Shown here: in pieces, positions 33,715 through 42,292 of the stretch
How positions within the stretch are numbered: the first letter of the stretch is position 1
Layout of the letters: each line of letters starts with the position of its first letter
Assembly: GCA_949289005.1 (NCBI GenBank)
Contig: CASEMQ010000057.1
Location: 1-54,952, forward strand
DNA: 54,952 bases
From: an uncultured Lentisphaeraceae bacterium
Lineage (GTDB): Bacteria > Verrucomicrobiota > Kiritimatiellia > RFP12 > DVOR01
Reading direction: 5' to 3'
The notes under the pieces: generated by a model
What the model saw: only the letters and a program-made list of their open reading frames with translations
The model's database searches: none
What the model was told of the DNA's origin: nothing
Made by a program: the position numbers and the translations under genes

Positions 33715-33750
33715 CAAAAAAGCCCCGCGGGAAATCCGCGGGGCTTTTTG
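33715..33750 (-). terminator. Terminator of the rpsL-rpsG operon
   Basis: Stem agccccgcgg/ccgcggggct around loop gaaat, flanked by A-run and T-run, so it may act on both strands. It lies about 20 bases past the rpsG stop. Confidence 0.88.
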
Positions 33751-33771
33751 TCGCGCTTGGGCGCGGTGCGC

Positions 33772-34239
33772 TCAGAAGGCGTAATGCGCGAAGGCCTTGT
33801 TGGCCTGGGCCATCTTGTGGGTGTCGTCGCGCTTCTTGAGGACGTTGCCGGTGTTGTTGTAGGCATCGATGAGCTCGAGGGCGACGGCGCGGGGCATGGG
33901 GACGCCGCGGCGGGCGGAGGCATACTGGGCCATCCAGCGGAGGGCAAGGGCCAGTTGCCGGCCGGGACGGATCTCGACGGGAACGGGATAGGTGGCACCG
34001 CCCACGCGACGGCTCTTGACCTCGACTTTGGGCTTCATGTTGTTGATGGCCGCGTCCATGACCTCGAGGGGGTCTTTGCCGGTTTCCTTGGCCAACTCGT
34101 CGATGGCACCGTAGACGATGCGCTCGGCGGTGGTCTTTTTGCCGGACTTCATGAGGGTGCGGATAACCTTGGCGACGAGCTCGCTGTTGAAGCGAGGGTC
34201 GGTCTGGTGGACGCGCTTGATGGCTTGACGGCGACGCAT
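33772..34239 (-). CDS. rpsG: 30S ribosomal protein S7
   Basis: A 155-residue S7, a primary 16S rRNA-binding protein that nucleates the 30S head. RRRQAIKRVHQTDPRFNSEL at the N-terminus, then KSGKKTTAERIVYGA and QYASARRGVPMPRAVALELI are canonical. It follows rpsL by 15 bases. The usual next genes fusA and tuf are absent; the transcript ends at the terminator at 33715-33750. Confidence 0.98.
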   Translation of the reverse strand: MRRRQAIKRVHQTDPRFNSELVAKVIRTLMKSGKKTTAERIVYGAIDELAKETGKDPLEVMDAAINNMKPKVEVKSRRVGGATYPVPVEIRPGRQLALALRWMAQYASARRGVPMPRAVALELIDAYNNTGNVLKKRDDTHKMAQANKAFAHYAF

Positions 34240-34254
34240 GTTTCAGTGCCCTCC

Positions 34255-34647
34255 TTATTTCTTCTTCGCGTTGGCGGCGGCGTCCTTCTTGACGCCATAT
34301 TTGGAGCGGGAGCGGCCGCGGCCATTGACGCCGAGGCTGTCAAGCGCGCCACGGATGATGTGGTAACGCACGCCGGGGAGGTCGGCCACGCGGCCGCCGC
34401 GAACGAGCACCACGCTGTGCTCCTGGAGGTTGTGGCCTTCGCCGGGGATGTAGGCGGTGACCTCATAACCGGAGGTGAGGCGCACACGGGCCACCTTGCG
34501 GAGTGCGGAGTTCGGCTTCTTCGGGGTCTGGGTCTTGACGACGGTGCAGACGCCGCGGCGCTGGGGGCAGCCCACAAGCGCGGGGGATTTGCTCTTCTTG
34601 CGCTGGGGATTGCGCCCTTTGCGCACAAGCTGATTGATCGTAGGCAT
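34255..34647 (-). CDS. rpsL: 30S ribosomal protein S12 (unusual Ala at position 88)
   Basis: A 130-residue S12 forming part of the decoding centre. [11 protein letters not shown] keeps the Lys43 region, and [17 protein letters not shown] is canonical. The following loop reads [11 protein letters not shown], where most bacteria have [11 protein letters not shown]. The codon is gcc, so the Lys equivalent to E. coli Lys88, a position where changes give streptomycin resistance or dependence, is Ala here. The adjacent Asp that is methylthiolated in E. coli remains. The C-terminal tail DAAANAKKK is slightly longer than usual. First gene of the rpsL-rpsG operon. Confidence 0.98.
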   Translation of the reverse strand: MPTINQLVRKGRNPQRKKSKSPALVGCPQRRGVCTVVKTQTPKKPNSALRKVARVRLTSGYEVTAYIPGEGHNLQEHSVVLVRGGRVADLPGVRYHIIRGALDSLGVNGRGRSRSKYGVKKDAAANAKKK

Positions 34648-34786
34648 TACGTTTCGCTTCCTATTGAAGGGATGCTGAAAGATTGGGTTGGGTTCGCTCC
34701 GGCCGAAGCGTTGGGACGGGGCTCTCGTCCTCCTGGCGCCAAGGCGACGCTACCTGCCTCGGGTGCTTCACGCCGATCGACTGCAC

Positions 34787-34816
34787 ACGGTAGCACACTT
34801 GGCGGCCGTGTGTCAA
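34787..34816 (-). promoter_or_regulatory. Promoter of rpsL-rpsG
   Basis: Minus strand consensus -35 TTGACA (34811-34816), 18-bp spacer, extended -10 TGCTACCGT (hexamer 34787-34792). The leader of about 130 bases may carry feedback control but I see no clear S7-type site. Confidence 0.75.
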
Positions 34817-34863
34817 GGCCGCGGGCCTTGGGCGTTGCCGCCGGGGCCCGCGGCTTGGGCCGT

Positions 34864-35094
34864 TCAGGCCTTGGTGACGCGGCCGGCCTTGAGGCAGGCG
34901 GCGCAGACGGTCATGTGGCAGGTGGTGCCGTTGGGGGTGCGCACGTGCACGGTCCGCAGATTGGGCACGAAACGGCGCTTGCTGACGCCCGTGGTGTGCA
35001 GGCCGATGCCGCCCTTGGCCTTCTTGAGGCCGTGGCGCACGATGCGGCTGCCGACGATGGGCTTCTTGCCGCAGACTTCGCAGATTCGGGACAT
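34864..35094 (-). CDS. rpmB: 50S ribosomal protein L28
   Basis: A 76-residue L28 with the zinc-binding pairs CEVCGKKP and TVCAACLK, so it is the zinc-containing form. It also has SRIVRHGLKKAKGGIG and SKRRFVPNLRTVHV. It follows obg by 31 bases on the minus strand and is probably the last gene of the rplU-rpmA-obg-rpmB operon. A G+C-rich segment follows before the rpsL promoter. Confidence 0.95.
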   Translation of the reverse strand: MSRICEVCGKKPIVGSRIVRHGLKKAKGGIGLHTTGVSKRRFVPNLRTVHVRTPNGTTCHMTVCAACLKAGRVTKA

Positions 35095-35125
35095 GTTTGG
35101 ACTCCTTGGTGTTAAAGTGTTGGGG

Positions 35126-36226
35126 TTAGGGCTGCAGGAAGGTGGCCTTGCGAAAGCGCTCGGGGGAGACTTCCGAGTGGTCGACCTCGCCTTGTTCGGG
35201 GATGGGCCCGGCATGGCCTTTGGGGCGGGGCTTGAGGGCCTCGCGCAGGGCCTGGCGCACGGCGTCCAGCCCGGGGCGGCCCTCGGCGACGAGCGAGAGG
35301 CGCAAGGGTTCGAAGCCCAGCGCCTTGGCAGCCTCGGGATAGCGGGCCTGCGCGGCGGGCTCGTCCATCTTGTTGGCGATGACGAGCGCGGGGCGGGCGG
35401 CCAACGCGGGGTCGTAGCTCTCGACCTCGGCGCGGAGGACGCGGTAGGCTTCCTCGGCGGGGTTGGTCTCGTCGGCCATGTCGAGCACGTAGACGAGCAT
35501 CCGCGAGCGGGAGATGTGCCGGAGGAAGGTGAGGCCGAGCCCCACGCCGCCCGCGGCGCCCTCGATGATGCCGGGGATGTCGGCCACGCGCAAGGTGGCG
35601 TAGTCGGGGTATTCCACCGTGCCCACGATGGGGTGGAGCGTGGTGAAGGGATAGTTGGCAATCTTGGGGCGCGCGGCGCTCAGCGCGGCGAGCAGGGAGG
35701 ATTTGCCGGCGTTTGGGAAGCCGACGAGGCCCGCGTCCGCGATGGTCTTGAGCTCCAGGCGCGCCGTGAAGGCCTCGCCCTCCGCGCCGGGGATGAAGGT
35801 CTCCGGCGCTTGGTTGGTGGCGCTCTTGAAGTGGACGTTGCCCCAGCCGCCGCGCCCGCCGCGGGCGAGCGTGAGGGTCTGGCCATCTTCCAGCACCTCG
35901 CCCAGCCAGGCGCCGGTGTCGGCGTTGTAGGCCTCGGTGCCGCAGGGCACGTCCACGATCAAGTCTTTCCCGTTGCGCCCGTGCATCTTCTGGCCCGAGC
36001 CGTTGACGCCGTTCTCGGCGAAGAGGCGGGGTTCGTAGAAGACGCGCAGGAGACTGTCGGCATGGGTGCTCGCGCGGAGCACGACGTCGCCGCCGCGCCC
36101 ACCGTCACCGCCGTCGGGGCCGCCTTCGGGCACGTGGGATTCGCGGCGGAAGCTTCCGCTCCCGTCGCCCCCGCGCCCCGCGCGCACCTCGGCCGTCGCC
36201 GAATCCACGAACACTCGCGCCTTCAT
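35126..36226 (-). CDS. obg: GTPase Obg/CgtA
   Basis: A 366-residue Obg GTPase, a 50S assembly factor and stress-linked regulator. The glycine-rich N-terminal Obg fold (RAGRGGDGSGSFRRE, PDGGDGGRGGDVVL) spans about residues 1-158, followed by the G domain with P-loop GFPNAGKSSLL, switch PFTTLHPIVG, DIPGI and NKMD. There is no C-terminal OCT domain, only a short tail with HSEVSPERFRKATF. The start ATG at 36226 (MKARVFVD) is the family start. It follows rpmA by 13 bases, the standard neighbourhood. Confidence 0.97.
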   Translation of the reverse strand: MKARVFVDSATAEVRAGRGGDGSGSFRRESHVPEGGPDGGDGGRGGDVVLRASTHADSLLRVFYEPRLFAENGVNGSGQKMHGRNGKDLIVDVPCGTEAYNADTGAWLGEVLEDGQTLTLARGGRGGWGNVHFKSATNQAPETFIPGAEGEAFTARLELKTIADAGLVGFPNAGKSSLLAALSAARPKIANYPFTTLHPIVGTVEYPDYATLRVADIPGIIEGAAGGVGLGLTFLRHISRSRMLVYVLDMADETNPAEEAYRVLRAEVESYDPALAARPALVIANKMDEPAAQARYPEAAKALGFEPLRLSLVAEGRPGLDAVRQALREALKPRPKGHAGPIPEQGEVDHSEVSPERFRKATFLQP

Positions 36227-36239
36227 GCAGCCGTTTGCC

Positions 36240-36485
36240 TTATTGGGCGGGTGCCTCGATGGGCTGGACGGTGACGACCTTGCCGTTCTTTTGGAACGCC
36301 ACGGTGCCCTCGACGAGGGCGAAGAGGGTGTAATCGCGCCCGCAACCCACGTTGCGGCCCGGCGCGAACTTCGTGCCACGCTGGCGGACCAAAATCTCGC
36401 CGGCCTTGACGTACTGGCCCGCATAACGCTTCACGCCGAGGCGCTTCGCGTTGCTGTCGCGGCCGTTTCCGGTGCTTCCTGCCAT
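36240..36485 (-). CDS. rpmA: 50S ribosomal protein L27
   Basis: An 81-residue L27, whose N-terminal tail reaches the peptidyl transferase centre. It begins [20 protein letters not shown], like the common (M)AxKKGxGSSxNGRDSxxKRLGVK start but shorter, and without a Firmicutes-style cleavable leader. [20 protein letters not shown] is canonical. Located between rplU and obg. Confidence 0.97.
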   Translation of the reverse strand: MAGSTGNGRDSNAKRLGVKRYAGQYVKAGEILVRQRGTKFAPGRNVGCGRDYTLFALVEGTVAFQKNGKVVTVQPIEAPAQ

Positions 36486-36501
36486 TGACGACCTCTCTTT
36501 C

Positions 36502-36816
36502 TTAGGCGATGGATTTGATTTTCAGCACCGTCAGCTCCTGACGATGCCCCACGCGGCGCTCGTAGCCTTTGCGCCGGTTCTTGCGGAAGTTGATGAGCTT
36601 GTCGCCGCGCTTGTGCCCGAGCACCGTGGCCACGACCTTGGCCCCTTCCACCGTCGGCATGCCGATTTTCAGTTCGTCGCCGGTGTTCAGCGCCAGAACG
36701 CCCGTCAGCTCGATGTCGGCGCCGGGCTCGCCGGCCATCCGGTTCACCTCGATCACCGCGCCGACGGTCACGCGGCATTGAACGCCACCGGCCTCCACGA
36801 CTGCGTATGCTTCCAT
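36502..36816 (-). CDS. rplU: 50S ribosomal protein L21
   Basis: A 104-residue L21. Family features are [16 protein letters not shown] (usually EAGGKQYRV), the core [20 protein letters not shown] and the end [20 protein letters not shown]. The Lys-to-Val and Tyr-to-Cys changes in the first motif are unusual but the rest is regular. The gene leads the rplU-rpmA-obg-rpmB operon, with a leader that folds into two hairpins. Confidence 0.96.
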   Translation of the reverse strand: MEAYAVVEAGGVQCRVTVGAVIEVNRMAGEPGADIELTGVLALNTGDELKIGMPTVEGAKVVATVLGHKRGDKLINFRKNRRKGYERRVGHRQELTVLKIKSIA

Positions 36817-36828
36817 AAGTCTACCTCT

Positions 36829-36874
36829 GGATTTGGGTTGAAATCCGTTTTCGCCGCCCCTGTGGCGGCAAAAG
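36829..36874 (-). promoter_or_regulatory. Two-hairpin leader before rplU, possible L21 autoregulatory element
   Basis: On the minus strand the leader holds ttttgccgcc/ggcggcgaaaa (36848-36873) and then ggattt/aaatcc (36829-36846) just before the start region. Ribosomal protein operons, including rplU, are often controlled by such mRNA structures. Function is inferred from position only. Confidence 0.45.
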
Positions 36875-36881
36875 TCCTCAC

Positions 36882-36911
36882 AAGATAGCACAGCCCCGCA
36901 CGCGAAGTCAA
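36882..36911 (-). promoter_or_regulatory. Promoter of the rplU operon
   Basis: Minus strand -35 TTGACT (36906-36911), 18-bp spacer, extended -10 TGCTATCTT (hexamer 36882-36887). Leader length about 60 bases. Confidence 0.75.
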
Positions 36912-37040
36912 TAACTTTTTGCGGAGGCGCCTGGCGCGTATCGCACAACCGATTGGAACCGCAACGCGAAACTTTGCGCGGGCACGCCCGCCCCAAAACG
37001 CATAAACGCGCCTTGCGCGCCGCCTGCCCGGCGCGCCCGG

Positions 37041-38456
37041 TCAGGGCGCGGGGGCGATGAAGGCGGGGACGTCGGCGGGGTCGAGGGTGAGGGTGTGGCG
37101 GATGGGTGCGTCGCGGAGGTGGGTGAGCGCGGGTGCGAGGCGGGTATGGGCGGCGAGGGCTTCGGCGGCGTCGAAGTCGTCGTCGGGGGTGGCGCCGGCA
37201 AGGGCACGCAGGACGGTGCGGGGGAACTTCCAGGGGGAGGCGGTGGCGGCGATGAGGGTGGGCCTGCCGGTGGGGGGGAGGTCGCGGAGGGTCTTCCAGG
37301 CGATGGCGGTGTGTGGGTCGAGGAGGTAGCCGAAGCGTTCCCAGGCGTCGGCGATGGCATGTTCGGTTTCCTCGGGAGTGGCCCAGGAGGCGGCGAAGGC
37401 GGCGTGGAGGTCATGCAATGGGTAGCCGTCGAGGCGGAAGGCGCCTTCGGCTTTGAGCTGGGCCTGCCAGGTGCGGACTTTGACGGCGTTGCCGCCGGTG
37501 AGGAGCCAGAGGAGCCGCTCGACGTTGGAGGAGACGAGGATGTCCATGGATGGGGCGTTGGTGACGTGGAAGTCGCGGCGGGCGTCGTAGGCGCCGGTGC
37601 GGATGAAGTCGCAGACGACGCGGTTGCGGTTGCTGGCGACGGCGAGGCGGCCGATGGGGGCGCCGAGGAGGCGGGCGTACCAGGCGGCAAGGATGTTGCC
37701 GAAGTTGCCGGTGGGGACGACGACGTCGAAGGGGGCGGCGATTTTGGCGGCGGCGTGGAGGTAGTAGGCCACTTGGGGGAAGAGCCGGCCGATGTTGATG
37801 CTGTTGGCGGAGGTGAGGCAGGTGCCGTCGGCCTCAATGCGGGCGCGGAGGGCGTGGTCGGCGAAGGCGGCCTTGACGGCGGACTGGGCGGCGTCGAAAT
37901 TGCCGCGCAGGGCGATGGCGCGGACGTTGTCGCCGGGGCAGCAGACCATTTGGCGGCGCTGGATCTCGGAGATGCCGGCGGCGGGATAGAAGGCGTCGAG
38001 GCGGGTGCCCGGGACGTTGGCGAAGCCGGCCATGGCGGCGCTGCCGGTGTCGCCGCTGGTGGCGGTGAGGACGCGGATGCCGGGGCGGCCGAGCGCTTTG
38101 GCGGCGGCGACGAGCAGGTGCGGGAGCACGGTGAGCGCGCAGTCTTTGAAGGCGAAGGTGGGGCCGTGGAAGAGTTCGAGGAAGATGGCTTCGCCGCGGT
38201 CGCGCAAGGGGACGGCCTCGGGGGTGTCGAAGCGGGCGACGGAGGCGTCCGCGGCGGCGGCAAGCGTCTCGGCGGGGAGGTCGTCGAAGAAGCGGCGGAG
38301 GACGGCCAGGAGGGTGTCGCGGTAGGTCGCGCCGGCGGGGAGGGGCGCGAGGGGGGCGGCGGGGACGTAGAGGCCGCCGTCGGGGGCCAGTCCGGTGAGC
38401 AGGGCGTGGAGGCTGTCGGTGACGGGCGCGAGGCCGCGGGTGGAGACGTAGTCCAT
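37041..38456 (-). CDS. thrC: Threonine synthase
   Basis: A 471-residue PLP enzyme converting O-phosphohomoserine to threonine, of the long E. coli/yeast-type class. GPTFAFKDCAL contains the PLP-binding Lys; TSGDTGSAAMAGF is the phosphate loop, and VPTGNFGNILAAWYA and SSNVERLLWLL are family-typical. The N-terminal domain YVSTRGLAPVTDSLHALLTG matches Thr_synth_N. It follows the antiporter gene by 15 bases. Most of its codons end in C, unlike the neighbouring ribosomal genes. Confidence 0.96.
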   Translation of the reverse strand: MDYVSTRGLAPVTDSLHALLTGLAPDGGLYVPAAPLAPLPAGATYRDTLLAVLRRFFDDLPAETLAAAADASVARFDTPEAVPLRDRGEAIFLELFHGPTFAFKDCALTVLPHLLVAAAKALGRPGIRVLTATSGDTGSAAMAGFANVPGTRLDAFYPAAGISEIQRRQMVCCPGDNVRAIALRGNFDAAQSAVKAAFADHALRARIEADGTCLTSANSINIGRLFPQVAYYLHAAAKIAAPFDVVVPTGNFGNILAAWYARLLGAPIGRLAVASNRNRVVCDFIRTGAYDARRDFHVTNAPSMDILVSSNVERLLWLLTGGNAVKVRTWQAQLKAEGAFRLDGYPLHDLHAAFAASWATPEETEHAIADAWERFGYLLDPHTAIAWKTLRDLPPTGRPTLIAATASPWKFPRTVLRALAGATPDDDFDAAEALAAHTRLAPALTHLRDAPIRHTLTLDPADVPAFIAPAP

Positions 38457-38471
38457 GTCGTGTTCCTTGGG

Positions 38472-40562
38472 TTAGGCGTTTGCGTTGGGTTTGGCGCATT
38501 GGCCCAGGAGGGCGAGGGCCTGTTCGATTTCGACGTCGGAGCCGACGAGGATGAGGGAGTCGCCCGCGTGGAGCAACGTGTCGCGCCCAGGGGAGACGTT
38601 GAGGCCGCCTTGGCGGGAAGAGACGGAGATGACGGCGGCGCCGGTCCGCTTGCGCAGATCCAGGTCGCCAAGGGTTTGGCCATCGACGGCGGCGTTGGCG
38701 GGCAGGATGAAGGTTTCGGTATGGACGGCGAGCGCGTTGATGGTGACGGGCTCCTCGGGCGGGAGGGCGTTCACGTCAAAGGCCAGGCGGAGCGTGTCGT
38801 GCGAGGTTTTGTATTGCTCGCGGAAGCGATCGCTGAAGCGGACGATATAGAACGAGAGGACCAGCAGCAGCGGCACCACCCACCAGATGGCCGGCACAAA
38901 GCCCGCGCAAAGCATGGCCACGTAACCGCCCAGGAGCGTCCACCCGGCGAACTTGAGCACATCGCGGACGAACTTGCGCACGGGGTGGAGGCCATGAACC
39001 TCGCCGGCGAAGGGCTCGTCGGCCGCGTGGCGGACGATTTCGCCCCAGGTGTGCCCGGCGGCCCAGAGCGCGGGCGCGGCGAGCGCGAGCGCCACGGCCG
39101 CGCAGGCCAGGCCGCCCAGCGGCAGGAGGTGCGTCAGCCCGTCCAGGTCACCCACCGCCGCGCGCACGGTGGGGATGGTGGCCACCAGGTAAACCGCCGC
39201 GAAAATCACCATGATCATGGCCAGCTGCAGCCCCAGGATGACGGCGTGCCCGCGCAGGTGCGCCAACGCGGAGCCGCCGCCCTCGGTCTGGTGCGAGGCC
39301 AGGTTGGCGATCCACCGGCGGTACCAGTGCAACAAATCGTGCAGACGCGGGGGGAAGGCGCGCCCGACCAGCGCGTAGAGTTTGTCGGAAGCGCGCAGCA
39401 GATAGGGATTCGTGGCCGTGCAGAGTAGCGCCACGCCCACGGCGATCTGGTAGAGCGGGCGCTCGGTGAGCGCGTGCCCGCCGCCGCTGCCGATGGCGAT
39501 GCCCGCGATGATGAAGGAAAACTCCGCCACCTGCCCCATGCCGAGCCCCACCTTGAAGGCGTCGCGCGGCTCCTCGCCCACCAGCAGGCAGGCCACCGTG
39601 TTGTTCACCAGCTTGAGCGCGATCATCGCCAGCGTGACGAAGACGATGGTGCCGCAGTTCGCCCACAGCGCCGCCGGGTCCACCTGCAGCCCCACGGAGA
39701 CAAAGAAGACCGCGCCGAACAGGTTGGTCACCGGGCTCACCACCCGCCCGATCCGCGTGCGGCTGCGCGCCTCCGAGAGGATTGCCCCCGCCAGGAACGC
39801 CCCCACCACCAGCGAAAGGTTCAGCCCGTTCTGCGCCAGGCACGAGACCGCGCAACAAATCCCCAGCGCCGTCATCAGCACGATCTCGTCGCCGAACTCC
39901 TTTGTCACCCAGTTCATCAGCCGCGGCCCCAAGAGGATGCCGAGCACCGTCACGCCCACCAGGAACAGCGCCAGCACGCCCAATTGCTTGCCAATGTCCA
40001 GCATCAGCGCGCCCCAGCCGGCCTCCGCGCCGCCGAGCCCGCCCGTGATGCCGTTCAGCACCGCGATCAGCAAAATCGCCAGCACGTCCTCAATCAGCGC
40101 GATGGCGAACGTGCTGTCCGCGAAGCGCCTGCCCAGCCAACCCAGGCTCTCCAACGTCTTCGCGGCGATCGAGGTCGAGCTGTCGCACAAAATCAGGCCA
40201 AGCAGGAAACACTCCAGCGGCCCCCAACCCAGCAACTTGCCCACGCAGAAACCGCCCACCACCATGAACGCCACGTCCCACACCGCCGGGAAGATCACCG
40301 CGCCCCCCAGCTGCCGCACCTTCCGGAAACTGAAGCCCAGCCCGATCGAGAACATCAGGAACATCACGCCCAAATCCGACAGCATCCGGATGCTCGCCTC
40401 GTTCGCGATCAACGCCGGCCCGAAATGCGGCCCCACGATGATGCCCGCCAGAATGTAGCCCACCGTCAGCGGCAGGTTCCACCGCGAGAACAGCAGCCCC
40501 ACCACCGCCGTCACCGCCACCACGATGCTCAAATCCGCAAAAAACGTCGCGCCCTCTGCCAT
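38472..40562 (-). CDS. CPA2-family monovalent cation/proton antiporter with TrkA-C domain
   Basis: A 696-residue membrane protein of the KefB/CPA2 type. The first about 400 residues form the Na+/H+-exchanger domain with 12-13 helices (PLTVGYILAGIIVGPHFGPA; CDSSTSIAAKTLESLGWLG with the family Asp; IEDVLAILLIAVLNG). A cytosolic middle region and two to four further helices follow, then a C-terminal TrkA-C-like domain (VDGQTLGDLDLRKRTGAAVI, LLHAGDSLILVGSDVEIE). The Rossmann TrkA-N domain of KefB/C is missing, so it is not a glutathione-gated Kef. It probably exchanges K+ or Na+ for protons. Co-transcribed with thrC. Confidence 0.87.
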   Translation of the reverse strand: MAEGATFFADLSIVVAVTAVVGLLFSRWNLPLTVGYILAGIIVGPHFGPALIANEASIRMLSDLGVMFLMFSIGLGFSFRKVRQLGGAVIFPAVWDVAFMVVGGFCVGKLLGWGPLECFLLGLILCDSSTSIAAKTLESLGWLGRRFADSTFAIALIEDVLAILLIAVLNGITGGLGGAEAGWGALMLDIGKQLGVLALFLVGVTVLGILLGPRLMNWVTKEFGDEIVLMTALGICCAVSCLAQNGLNLSLVVGAFLAGAILSEARSRTRIGRVVSPVTNLFGAVFFVSVGLQVDPAALWANCGTIVFVTLAMIALKLVNNTVACLLVGEEPRDAFKVGLGMGQVAEFSFIIAGIAIGSGGGHALTERPLYQIAVGVALLCTATNPYLLRASDKLYALVGRAFPPRLHDLLHWYRRWIANLASHQTEGGGSALAHLRGHAVILGLQLAMIMVIFAAVYLVATIPTVRAAVGDLDGLTHLLPLGGLACAAVALALAAPALWAAGHTWGEIVRHAADEPFAGEVHGLHPVRKFVRDVLKFAGWTLLGGYVAMLCAGFVPAIWWVVPLLLVLSFYIVRFSDRFREQYKTSHDTLRLAFDVNALPPEEPVTINALAVHTETFILPANAAVDGQTLGDLDLRKRTGAAVISVSSRQGGLNVSPGRDTLLHAGDSLILVGSDVEIEQALALLGQCAKPNANA

Positions 40563-40585
40563 CTTCCAAACTCCTCTTGCCCCTT

Positions 40586-40631
40586 ATGATAGCAAACCTC
40601 CGCCCGCCGCGCCGCGCCATCGTGCTATAAT
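40586..40631. promoter_or_regulatory. Divergent promoters of the antiporter-thrC and mazG-tlyA operons
   Basis: Minus strand extended -10 TTTGCTATCAT (hexamer 40586-40591) and plus strand consensus extended -10 TGCTATAAT (hexamer 40626-40631) lie about 35 bp apart in an 87-bp intergenic region. No clear -35 is seen for either. Polymerases at the two sites probably exclude each other. Confidence 0.6.
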
Positions 40632-40649
40632 GGGGGCGAAAGGACAGAC

Positions 40650-41450
40650 ATGAAGCAAGTGCCCCCCCATTTCGCCGCCCCCATCGACCGTCTCCGCTGG
40701 GTCCTCAAGGCCCTCCGCGCCCCGGACGGCTGCCCCTGGGACCGCGCCCAGACCCTCAAGACCATCGAGCCCTGCCTCCAGGAGGAGTGTTACGAACTGC
40801 TCGACGCGATGGCCGGCGACGACCTCCCCCACCACCGCGAGGAACTCGGCGACGTCCTCCTCCAGGTCCTCTTCCAATGCGACATCCGCGAGGAGCAAGG
40901 CGCATTCGGCTTCGACGACGTGGCCAACGCCCTGGCCGACAAACTCATCCGCCGCCACCCCCACGTCTTCGGCGACGTCTCCGCCGCCGACTCCGAGCAG
41001 GCCCTCAAGAACTGGGAGCGCATCAAGCAAACCGAGCGCAAGGGCGCCGAAGCCTCCGCCCTGGACGGCGTGCCCGCCGCCCTCCCCGCGCTCCTCCGCG
41101 CCCAGCGCACCCAGCACAAGGCCGCCAAGGTCGGCTTCGACTGGAAGGGCGCCGAGGGGCCCGACGCCAAACTCGACGAGGAAATCGCCGAACTCCGCGC
41201 CGCCATGCGCACCGGCCAAACCGCACACATGGCCGAGGAACTCGGCGACGCCCTCTTTACCCTCGTCAACCTCGCCCGCCACCTCGACATCGACGCCGAA
41301 AGCGCCCTCCGCGCCGCCACCGACAAGTTCGCCCGCCGCTTCAAGGCCGTCGAGCGCCGCGTCCGCGCCTCCGGCCGCGACATGGCCAAACTCTCCCTCA
41401 CCGAACTCGATGCCGAGTGGGATGCCGTCAAGCGCGACGCGGGGCACTGA
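40650..41450 (+). CDS. mazG: Nucleoside triphosphate pyrophosphohydrolase MazG
   Basis: A 266-residue MazG with two tandem MazG folds, hydrolysing NTPs to NMP and pyrophosphate. The first repeat has CPWDRAQTLKTIEPCLQEE and EELGDVLLQVLFQ (metal-binding EExxE/D pattern), the second ELRAAMRTGQTAHMAEELGD and ALFTLVNLARHL. Between them is LPALLRAQRTQHKAAKVGFDW. Length matches E. coli MazG (263). AAAGGA lies about 8 bases before the ATG; tlyA follows with a 2-base gap. Confidence 0.96.
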   Translation: MKQVPPHFAAPIDRLRWVLKALRAPDGCPWDRAQTLKTIEPCLQEECYELLDAMAGDDLPHHREELGDVLLQVLFQCDIREEQGAFGFDDVANALADKLIRRHPHVFGDVSAADSEQALKNWERIKQTERKGAEASALDGVPAALPALLRAQRTQHKAAKVGFDWKGAEGPDAKLDEEIAELRAAMRTGQTAHMAEELGDALFTLVNLARHLDIDAESALRAATDKFARRFKAVERRVRASGRDMAKLSLTELDAEWDAVKRDAGH

Positions 41451-41452
41451 CC

Positions 41453-42187
41453 ATGCGCCCGCGCCTCGACCAAGCCCTCGTCCGGGCCGGCCTCGCCGAA
41501 AGCCGCGAGCTCGCCCAGCGCCTCATCCTCGCCGGCGAGGTCACCGTCAACGGCCAAAAGGCCCGCAAGGCCAGCCAGCCCGTCCCCGAAGACGCCACCC
41601 TCGCCCTCCTCGCCAAACCCCGCTTCGTCTCCCGCGGCGGCGAGAAACTCGAGGGGGCCTTCGCCGCCTTCCGCCTCGACGTCGCCGGCCTCTGCTGCCT
41701 TGACGTCGGCGCCTCCACCGGCGGCTTCACCGATTGCCTCCTCCAGCACGGCGCCCGCCGCGTGCTCGCCCTCGACGTCGGCACCAACCAGCTCCACTGG
41801 CGCCTCCGCGCCGACCCGCGCGTCTGGAGCAAGGAACGCTTCAACTGCCGCTTCCTCACCCCCGCAGACCTCCCCGAGCAACCCCAATTCGCCGTCACCG
41901 ACGTCTCCTTCATCTCCCTGCGTCTCATCCTCCCGCCCATGGCCGCCTGCCTGCCCCCCGGCGGCCAAATCCTCTCCCTCATCAAGCCCCAATTCGAGGC
42001 CGGCCGCAAAGACGCCCCCCGCGGCGTCGTCCGCGACCCCGCCATCCGCCAACGCGTCGTCGACGAAATCCACGCCTTCGGCGTCGAGACCCTCGGCCTC
42101 CGCTGGCTCGGCTGCGCGCCCTCCCCCATCCTCGGCCCCGAGGGCAACCAAGAGTTCCTCGCCTGGTGGCAAAAACCGGGCGCCTGA
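41453..42187 (+). CDS. tlyA: TlyA-family rRNA (cytidine-2'-O)-methyltransferase
   Basis: A 244-residue protein with an N-terminal S4 RNA-binding domain (RPRLDQALVRAGLAESRELA, GEVTVNGQKARKAS) and an RrmJ/FtsJ-like methyltransferase: VSRGGEKLEGAF, SAM motif CLDVGASTGGFTDCLLQHGA, ALDVGTNQLHWRL, FAVTDVSFISLRLILP and LIKPQFEAGR (catalytic Lys of the K-D-K-E set). TlyA 2'-O-methylates 16S and/or 23S cytidines, and in mycobacteria its loss gives capreomycin resistance. Some family members are annotated as haemolysins. It lies 2 bases after mazG. Confidence 0.92.
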   Translation: MRPRLDQALVRAGLAESRELAQRLILAGEVTVNGQKARKASQPVPEDATLALLAKPRFVSRGGEKLEGAFAAFRLDVAGLCCLDVGASTGGFTDCLLQHGARRVLALDVGTNQLHWRLRADPRVWSKERFNCRFLTPADLPEQPQFAVTDVSFISLRLILPPMAACLPPGGQILSLIKPQFEAGRKDAPRGVVRDPAIRQRVVDEIHAFGVETLGLRWLGCAPSPILGPEGNQEFLAWWQKPGA

Positions 42188-42234
42188 CCGCCCGGAAGAC
42201 GCTCCGGGGACGTGGCGCGGGGCGGCGGTTGTGT

Positions 42235-42240
42235 TATACT
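42235..42240 (+). promoter_or_regulatory. Extended -10 of the alcohol dehydrogenase gene
   Basis: TGTTATACT gives a -10 hexamer at 42235-42240. Upstream -35 match is poor. The leader of about 45 bases ends with TAAGGAG. Confidence 0.55.
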
Positions 42241-42292
42241 AAAGGCAGTCACGCGGGGTTGTCCCGGTGACGGAACGTAAGGAGTCTTGGTT

